A stretch of DNA of 64,000 bases. Origin: Bacillota bacterium. Its GTDB lineage: Bacteria; Bacillota; Clostridia; Christensenellales; CAG-138. The notes beneath the pieces are model-generated. The model was not told the origin of the DNA, did no database searches, and was given only the letters and a program-made list of their open reading frames with translations. Made by a program: the position numbers and the translations under genes. The stretch lies in contig JAEWCL010000009.1 of the NCBI GenBank assembly GCA_023390655.1, forward strand, positions 1 to 64,000. Reading direction: 5' to 3'. Of the stretch, positions 58,951-64,000 are shown one piece after another. The first letter of the stretch is position 1. Each line of letters begins with the position of its first letter.

Positions 58951-59155
58951 ATTGGATCAGCTCCAGAAGCTCGTCAAGCTCATCGCTTTCTTCTTTGCTC
59001 ACAACGGAGATGGCGCATCCGGCGTGGATCAATACATAATCCCCCAGCTGCGCATCCACCAGCCCAAGCTCTACAGACAATACATTGCCCCTGACGTCCG
59101 CCTTGCCCCGGCGGCCGTCCATTTCAATCAGTTTTCCAGAGACCGCAATACACAT
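58937..59155 (-). CDS. hypC: HypC, hydrogenase maturation chaperone
   Basis: 72 residues. Small OB-fold chaperone that carries the Fe(CN)2CO unit with HypD and binds the hydrogenase precursor. It starts with the essential MCIAVSGKLIEMDG (Cys2) and continues with DVRGNVLSVELGLVDAQLGDYVLIHAG, normal for the family (written in part). The ATG at 59155 follows AAGGAGGAAG. The start overlaps the end of hypF by 28 bp and its end overlaps hypD, so translation is tightly coupled. Confidence 0.95.
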   Translation of the reverse strand: MCIAVSGKLIEMDGRRGKADVRGNVLSVELGLVDAQLGDYVLIHAGCAISVVSKEESDELDELLELIQYGNA

Positions 59156-61461
59156 ATTGCTTCTTCCTCCTTCCATTCCCCGCCGCGCCCGGAAGCGCAG
59201 CGCTCCGGCGCATTCGTATAAAACGCGCCGATATATGCCTGGCCCAACGATGCGCCGCCGTCGCCAGGCGGTACTGCCATATTGGTCAGCACCCGAAACC
59301 CGGCTTCCTGAAGCAACGCCAAAGACCGCTCCAATAAAATACGGTTGTGGAATACGCCGCCGCTCAACGCAACGTCGCCTATCCCGGTCTTTTCCCGCAG
59401 GCGCATGCACATTTCTTTTATGAGATCCGCAACGGTCATATGAAAACGGTGCGCCAATAAGGCGGTATCCACACCCTTTTCCCGCTCCAGAAGCAGCGCC
59501 CGGAAGGTCGGCGCAAGGCCGACAACCTGCCTGCCTTCCTCTTCCATGATATCATAGGAAAACGGCAGGCTCTCCCCCAAATATCGGGCCGCAACCGCCT
59601 CAAGCTCGATGGCGCACTGCCCTTCGTACCGGGAGTCCTCACAAACGCCAAGAAGCGCGCTGATTGCATCAAACACGCGCCCCATGCTGGAGGAGCGGAT
59701 GGCATTTACATCCTTCTTTAAAGCGGCTTCCACAAGCTGCCCACGCGCATCCCGCTGCGGAAGATTTGCGCCATAAAGCAGGCACGCGGCGCTTTTCCAG
59801 CCCTGCCGGATGGAGCTGTCCCCGCCCAAGTACGCCACAGGCTGCAAATGCCCGGCGCGGTAGAAGCCCCTTGGCGAGGCGATCAAACATTCCCCGCCCC
59901 ATACCGTGCCGTCCGTACCGTAGCCGGTACCGTCAAACGCCACGCCGATCACCGGCTTTGTAACGCCGTGTTCTGCGAGCACGGAGGCGATATGCGCAAA
60001 ATGGTGCTGCACACGGAGAAGCGGCAGCCCCAGAGATTCCGCGTATCCTGTGGACGCATAGCCCGGGTGCAGGTCGCACACCGCATGGGTGGGCTCCGCC
60101 TGCAGCAGGCATTGAAGCTCCTCTGCCGTATTCCGGTACGCATGGAGCATTTCTTCCGTTTCCAAGTCCCCAAGCTCCGCGCCGGGATACAGCTGCTCCT
60201 TGCTGAAAATCGTGATATTGCTTTTCTGGTGTGGCCCCAGCGCAATGACGCTGCCTCGATGGTCCGCCTGTGCCGCCGGTAGCGGCACATAGCCGCGCGC
60301 CCGGCGCACAAACTGCGTACGTCCGCCGATCACGACCACCACGGAATCGTCGAGCATCCGCTCGATGGGCCTATTGTGCGTCAGCAAATACGCAATCTCT
60401 CGATGCGCCTCAAAATACGCGCGCATCGTATCATCTTTATAAAAAATAGGAAGCCCTGAGGGATTCGCGCTCGTCATCACCAGCGGGCCTGTGTGTTCAA
60501 ACAGCAAATGTTGCAGCGGCGTATAGGGAAGGAACGTGCCAAGATACCGGCTTGCACCGTATACGCCCGGCGCGATGGGGCAAGCCCCCTCCCGCCGGTG
60601 CAGCAGCACGATGGGCCGCGCGGGGGATATGAGCAGCGCTTCCTCTTCCTTTGAAATCGCACAATGCGCTTTTATTGCGTCAAGGGATGCGAACATCACT
60701 GCAAAGGGCTTCTCCTCCCGCCCCTTGAGCGCGCGGAGCTGTTTTACCGCTCCGGCGTTTGCCGCATCGCACGAAAGGTGATACCCGCCGATGCCCTTGA
60801 TAGCAACAATCCCGCCGCTATTAAGTGCTTCCACCGCCCGTTGCAGCGCAATATCGCCCGTTTCCTCTCTTCCATCCCGCGCAATACCGGATAGCGTCGG
60901 CCCGCAGGCGTTGCAGCATACCGTCTGCGCGTGAAAGCGCCTGTCGCTTTCCTCTTCATATTCCTGTTGGCAGAGAGGGCACAGTGGAAATGGTTCCATA
61001 GACGTATTTCCCCGGTCATAGGGAAGCGCCTTTAATATGGAAAAGCGGGGACCACAATACGTGCAGCTGATAAAGGGATTATGAAACCGCGGATTGCCGG
61101 GTGTGAAAAGCTCCGTCCGGCAGCCTTCGCACATGGCGATGTCCGGCCCGGGCATCGCCACGCCTACGGCAGCCTCGCTTGCTTCAATCGAAAAGCCTTC
61201 GGGGACCGGAGCGCTCGCTTCATGCTCCATCCGCTCTATAGTGCGGATCAGGCTGCCCGCGGGCGGATGGTTTTTGAGCGCATTGCAGAAACAGTTAAGC
61301 GCCGGGGCTTGCCCCCGCGCCACGATATATACCTCGCCTCCGGCATTGCGTACAAAGCCGTCGATCTTCATCTGCCGCGCAAGCCGCGCCACATGGGGCC
61401 GGAACCCAACCCCCTGCACGACGCCGGTGATGCGCAGCGCCATTGTTTCCTTCACAGGCAT
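59128..61461 (-). CDS. hypF: HypF, carbamoyltransferase of hydrogenase maturation
   Basis: About 777 residues. HypF makes carbamoyl-AMP from carbamoyl phosphate and transfers the carbamoyl group to HypE. Domains in order: acylphosphatase (ITGVVQGVGFRPHVARLA), zinc fingers (CEGCRTELF...CTYCGPR and CPLCQQEYEEE...CNACGP), YrdC-like (GGIVAIKGIGGYHLSCDAAN), and the C-terminal Kae1-like part (QHHFAHIASVLAEHG, AFDGTGYGTDGTVWGGE). Start uncertain: ATG at 61461 (GGAG upstream) or at 61443 (AAGGA upstream). It lies 53 bp after hypA. Confidence 0.95.
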   Translation of the reverse strand: MPVKETMALRITGVVQGVGFRPHVARLARQMKIDGFVRNAGGEVYIVARGQAPALNCFCNALKNHPPAGSLIRTIERMEHEASAPVPEGFSIEASEAAVGVAMPGPDIAMCEGCRTELFTPGNPRFHNPFISCTYCGPRFSILKALPYDRGNTSMEPFPLCPLCQQEYEEESDRRFHAQTVCCNACGPTLSGIARDGREETGDIALQRAVEALNSGGIVAIKGIGGYHLSCDAANAGAVKQLRALKGREEKPFAVMFASLDAIKAHCAISKEEEALLISPARPIVLLHRREGACPIAPGVYGASRYLGTFLPYTPLQHLLFEHTGPLVMTSANPSGLPIFYKDDTMRAYFEAHREIAYLLTHNRPIERMLDDSVVVVIGGRTQFVRRARGYVPLPAAQADHRGSVIALGPHQKSNITIFSKEQLYPGAELGDLETEEMLHAYRNTAEELQCLLQAEPTHAVCDLHPGYASTGYAESLGLPLLRVQHHFAHIASVLAEHGVTKPVIGVAFDGTGYGTDGTVWGGECLIASPRGFYRAGHLQPVAYLGGDSSIRQGWKSAACLLYGANLPQRDARGQLVEAALKKDVNAIRSSSMGRVFDAISALLGVCEDSRYEGQCAIELEAVAARYLGESLPFSYDIMEEEGRQVVGLAPTFRALLLEREKGVDTALLAHRFHMTVADLIKEMCMRLREKTGIGDVALSGGVFHNRILLERSLALLQEAGFRVLTNMAVPPGDGGASLGQAYIGAFYTNAPERCASGRGGEWKEEEAICVLRSLEN

Positions 61462-61514
61462 TTTACTCCATATCATACATGCGCATACTAGATAAATACC
61501 ATTTGCAGGGGCGC

Positions 61515-61859
61515 TTAAACCTCCAGCTCCACGTTCTGCACATAACAATCGTTGTCCATCCGCATGGGCAGCCCCATTGCGCCGCAGCGGGGACAGTCAA
61601 TGGAATAGCGCTCTTTGATGAACGTTTCACCGCAGGCGCTGCACCGAAGCTCCGCCTGTTCCAGCTGAAAATGCAGCTTTGCCCCTTCTGCGGGGGTGCC
61701 CTTTGCAAGCAGATCAAAATAAATCTGCACGGAATCGGGCACGATGCCCGCGTTCTCCCCCAGCATCAGCAATGCGGAATTGACCCGCTTGGCCTTATTT
61801 TCCTCCGCCGTGCGGTTGATAATCTCCACAATCCGTTTTGTCAGCGCGTACTCATGCAC
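61515..61859 (-). CDS. hypA: HypA, nickel metallochaperone for hydrogenase
   Basis: 114 residues. HypA delivers nickel to the hydrogenase large subunit, normally with the GTPase HypB. The nickel-binding N-terminus is MHEYALT (His2), and the zinc finger is CSACGETF...CPRCG. ELV/QVE-like C-terminal QNVELEV. First gene of the hyp operon, with a good promoter 60-90 bp upstream. No hypB gene follows or lies elsewhere in the window. Confidence 0.95.
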   Translation of the reverse strand: MHEYALTKRIVEIINRTAEENKAKRVNSALLMLGENAGIVPDSVQIYFDLLAKGTPAEGAKLHFQLEQAELRCSACGETFIKERYSIDCPRCGAMGLPMRMDNDCYVQNVELEV

Positions 61860-61916
61860 TCTACATTCTCCTTGCCTGCAGCCTGCTCTAAAAGTGCATG
61901 CCGCCTACGGAATCGT

Positions 61917-61945
61917 ATTATATCCCATCCGGCCATGCCGTACAA
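61917..61945 (-). promoter_or_regulatory. Promoter of the hypAFCDE operon
   Basis: On the minus strand TTGTAC (61940-61945), 17 bp, TATAAT (61917-61922). Transcription should begin near 61910, about 50 bp before hypA. Confidence 0.82.
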
Positions 61946-62152
61946 TACATCTTGCAAGTGCAACCCGGCATTCCCTTTGAGTATAATCGCATTTCTCATT
62001 TGCTGAAAGTTTTTGTTAGAGCCTGCTTTCTTGTAAGGGCTTCCATTTTTGGTCGAACACCAACCTGTCAGGGTGGTTTTTCCCCATATTGTCTGGCGTT
62101 TTTCTGCTAAGAATATATTATCACAAAAACCGTTCGTTATAAAATTAACTTA

Positions 62153-62181
62153 TTGACATATCTCCAATTAATACTTATGAT
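62153..62181 (+). promoter_or_regulatory. Promoter of the antiporter-like membrane operon
   Basis: TTGACA (62153-62158), 17 bp, TATGAT (62176-62181), close to consensus. The leader to the first start codon is about 200 nt. Confidence 0.82.
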
Positions 62182-62187
62182 ACAGAT

Positions 62188-62390
62188 GTCGGACGCATTG
62201 CGTCAGTTTCCTATTTCTTCACAAAAATGTTTCATCTGCAGGCGTGTACGTTGCGACTGAGCAGCAGATGGGTTTTTGTATGCCGTTGGAAACTGATTGC
62301 AGTACGATAAGCAGCTTTATGCGGCGCGTCCAAGATGCCGGCCGCCTAGATTGGCGGCGCTGTGAAATTTCCACATAGGAGACAGGCAGA
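62188..62390 (+). promoter_or_regulatory. Structured leader RNA, unassigned class
   Basis: Nested helices are visible: P1 TCAGTTTCC/GGAAACTGA (62203-62211 with 62288-62296), P2 CAAAAA/TTTTTG (62222-62227 with 62273-62278) and P3 CATCTGC/GCAGATG (62233-62239 with 62264-62270), closing a 24-nt apical part. Downstream, GCCGCC-TAGATT-GGCGGC forms another hairpin close to the ribosome binding site AGGAGA, with no T-run, so any control would be on translation. I do not recognise a known riboswitch. Confidence 0.55.
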
Positions 62391-63818
62391 ATGACCGGTC
62401 AAACGCATCTACTTCTTATTGTAGGCATACCGTTGCTTGGCGCGTTTTTGTTACCGCTTGCAGGCAAGGTATCGCCGAAGTTCCGAAACGCCCTCGCCTT
62501 CCTACTGGCAGCGGCGCCGCTTCTCTTAAGCGCACTTGCGCTGCCGTCCTCACTCAGGGAACCCTCGCTCATGCAGATTACGCTGCCGCTCGGATTGAGC
62601 TTTGGCCTGATGGCGGACGGACTTGCGGTATTCATGGCGATCTCCGCATCGCTGCTGGGCCTTATCATCGTAGGGTATTCGTTTGGTTACATGTCACATT
62701 CCGGTAACCAAAGCGAATACTACTTTTTTGTCGTGCTCTTTATCGGCGCGATGATGGGCATCGTCTACTCCACAGACCTTATTTTCCTTTATCTGTTCTG
62801 GGAGATCTCGGCGCTGTGCTGCTGGAGGCTCATCGGCTTCTTCCGCGAGAAGGAATATGTGCGCCGCGCCAACAAGGCGTTTTTGATCACGGTGTTCGGC
62901 GCGCTTTTGATGCTTGCGGGCTTCATCATGATTTATGTGCAGAACGGCACGACAAATCTTTTAGCCCTCAAGGGTCAACCGATCGCGACGGCTGCGGTGG
63001 TGCTCATCCTCTTCGGCGTGCTTTCAAAGTCTGCCACGCTGCCGCTGCACTCCTGGCTTGCGGACGCGGGCGTAGCGCCCTCCCCTGTGACGGCGCTTCT
63101 GCATGCCGCGGTGCTTGTCAAAATCGGCGTGTACGTCTTTGCACGGCTGTTCCTTGTAAACTTTGTACTTGACGACGTATGGCATACCGTTGTTCCCGTG
63201 ATTGCCGCCGTAAGCTCCCTCGTATGCGCGGGCGCTGCAATTGCGGAAAACGATATCAAGCGTATCGTCGCGTACTCCACCGTCAGCCAGATCGGTTATA
63301 TCTTTCTTGGCATTTCCGTAGGCGGCAGCCTTGCCGCGGCGGGCGGCATCCTGTATATCCTCATGCACGGCATCTCGAAGGCGGGCCTGTTCCTCTGCGC
63401 GGGTATTGTGGAGCACACGTACCACACCAAGGACATCCGCGAGCTTGGCGGGCTATATAAGACCATGCCGGTGACTGCAGTCTCCTTCGCGCTCTGTGCG
63501 TTCTCCGTCATGGGCATCCCGCCCTTTGGCGGCTTCTTCAGCAAGTACATGGTGGTAACGGGCGCAGCTGATGCAGGCCATCCCTGGATCGCGCTTGTAT
63601 TCCTGCTTGGCGCGGTGCTGACCATTGTGTATCTGCTGCGCGCGTTTACAACGGTGTTCCTTGGCGAACCCAAGCGGGGACTTAAAAAGGAAGGCTCCTT
63701 CAGCATGGTGTTCTGCGTGGCGCTGCTTGCGGCGCTCTCCCTGATCAGCGGGTTATTGGTCAGCCTCCCCGCAGGTTTTGTTGAATCCCTTGTGCAGCAA
63801 TTGGTGGTGGCGGTATGA
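62391..63818 (+). CDS. Proton-translocating antiporter-like subunit (NuoL/M, MrpA/D, HyfB family)
   Basis: 475 residues, about fourteen membrane spans. It belongs to the family shared by complex I antiporter-like subunits, Mrp Na+/H+ antiporters and group 4 hydrogenases. Marks: YLFWEISALCCWRLIGFF (conserved Glu), KSATLPLHSWLADAGVAPSP with ALLHAAVLVKIGVYVFAR (conserved Lys and His), IKRIVAYSTVSQIGYI and MHGISKAGLFLCAGI. Next to a divergent hyp cluster it probably belongs to a membrane-bound [NiFe] hydrogenase (inference). ATGA overlap with the next gene. Confidence 0.92.
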   Translation: MTGQTHLLLIVGIPLLGAFLLPLAGKVSPKFRNALAFLLAAAPLLLSALALPSSLREPSLMQITLPLGLSFGLMADGLAVFMAISASLLGLIIVGYSFGYMSHSGNQSEYYFFVVLFIGAMMGIVYSTDLIFLYLFWEISALCCWRLIGFFREKEYVRRANKAFLITVFGALLMLAGFIMIYVQNGTTNLLALKGQPIATAAVVLILFGVLSKSATLPLHSWLADAGVAPSPVTALLHAAVLVKIGVYVFARLFLVNFVLDDVWHTVVPVIAAVSSLVCAGAAIAENDIKRIVAYSTVSQIGYIFLGISVGGSLAAAGGILYILMHGISKAGLFLCAGIVEHTYHTKDIRELGGLYKTMPVTAVSFALCAFSVMGIPPFGGFFSKYMVVTGAADAGHPWIALVFLLGAVLTIVYLLRAFTTVFLGEPKRGLKKEGSFSMVFCVALLAALSLISGLLVSLPAGFVESLVQQLVVAV

Positions 63819-64000
63819 ATAGTAGCATATTGTTGTTTTTGATCTTTGTTCCTGCGGTATTTGCGGCAATCACGTTCCTGCTTCCGAAAAACGGGAAGTG
63901 GCTCAAAGAATGCCTGCTTGTGCTGTGCGCGCTTGTAAACCTCTCTTTGATGATCAGCGTTTATGGAAACGCACTTTCTGTGGAGCTTCCCTGGAGCGGC
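63815..64000 (+). CDS. Second antiporter-like membrane subunit, 5' end
   Basis: 62 codons before the right edge. The start overlaps the stop of the preceding gene (ATGA). The sequence opens with two hydrophobic stretches (ILLFLIFVPAVFAAITFLLP and CLLVLCALVNLSLMISVYG) separated by KNGKWLKE, the usual first hairpin of MrpD/NuoN-like subunits. Function beyond family is not visible. Its position implies a multi-subunit complex encoded further right. Confidence 0.8.
   Translation, partial: MNSSILLFLIFVPAVFAAITFLLPKNGKWLKECLLVLCALVNLSLMISVYGNALSVELPWSG

Larger units (their letters stand above)
61860..62390. other. Divergent control region of hyp and membrane-complex operons
   Basis: 531 bp. From left: the hypA promoter (61917-61945); an AT-rich middle with a small hairpin ACCAACC/GGGTGGT plus TTTT (about 62064-62090); the promoter of the rightward operon (62153-62181); and a structured leader (62188-62390). 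No coding frame is convincing. Confidence 0.55.

Noticed and set aside
1..64000. tRNA, rRNA, CRISPR arrays, insertion sequences or phage genes
   Set aside because: I looked for them on both strands and saw no cloverleaf-like tRNA genes, ribosomal RNA, regular spacer repeats, transposase or phage structural genes.

Overview
The window looks like chromosomal DNA of an anaerobic, Gram-positive Clostridia-type bacterium. Support: GC content by eye in the mid-fifties; AGGAGG-type ribosome binding sites with frequent TTG/GTG starts; a YesM/YesN-type two-component system; lipobox solute-binding proteins; a wall-anchored surface protein; a collagen-like Gly-Pro-Thr protein; PadR, MarR and ROK regulators; and a hyp (hydrogenase maturation) cluster next to a proton-translocating antiporter-like subunit. 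The genus cannot be fixed from sequence alone. No rRNA, tRNA, CRISPR array, transposase or phage gene was seen.

Layout. 1-7.2 kb: the 5' end of a thiamine-diphosphate dehydrogenase E1 alpha gene, then general PTS proteins (ptsI, ptsH) beside a galactitol-type PTS whose IIA gene is divergent from IIB-IIC, then two small membrane-protein genes. 7.2-15.2 kb: MarR regulator with nitroreductase; an MgtA-type P-type ATPase behind a terminator-bearing leader; an internally duplicated small protein of unknown role; a PadR regulator coupled to an FtsW/RodA-like membrane protein; a VOC-fold protein; a DUF1801 protein. 15.2-22.8 kb: a Ca2+-type P-type ATPase, an AIM24-family protein, a flotillin/NfeD operon facing an XRE regulator with matching operator-like sites at both promoters, and a corrinoid adenosyltransferase. 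22.8-33.7 kb: a chito-oligosaccharide locus: YesM kinase, ABC binding protein and two permeases, YesN regulator, chitobiose-type GH94 phosphorylase, phosphohexomutase and NagB. 33.7-38 kb: collagen-like protein, atypical shikimate-dehydrogenase homologue, ferritin-like protein. 38-41.6 kb: three-subunit molybdenum hydroxylase. 41.7-49 kb: a sugar operon (ribose-type ABC transporter, D-lyxose isomerase, PfkB kinase) divergent from a ROK regulator. 49.2-55.4 kb: heterodimeric multidrug-type ABC exporter and a large VWA surface protein. 55.7-64 kb: class II aldolase, the hypAFCDE cluster without hypB, and, divergently, the start of an NuoL/Mrp-like membrane operon preceded by a structured leader.

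How the genes work together. The best supported pathway is phosphorolytic use of chitobiose: import by the ABC proteins (no ATPase gene is present, so a shared one is presumed), cleavage with phosphate to GlcNAc-1-P and GlcNAc, conversion of GlcNAc-1-P to GlcNAc-6-P by the mutase, and deamination of GlcN-6-P by NagB; the deacetylase (NagA) and a GlcNAc kinase are not in the window. A second unit imports a sugar, isomerises it (D-lyxose/D-xylulose or D-mannose/D-fructose type) and phosphorylates it. The Hyp proteins and the Mrp-like subunits together suggest that a membrane-bound [NiFe] hydrogenase lies just beyond the right edge.

The least explained signals are the mgtA leader, the structured leader before the 62.4 kb operon, the PadR operator with its FtsW-like partner, the XRE/flotillin switch, the twin hairpins near 19.2 kb, and a cluster of dyads inserted between hypD and hypE.
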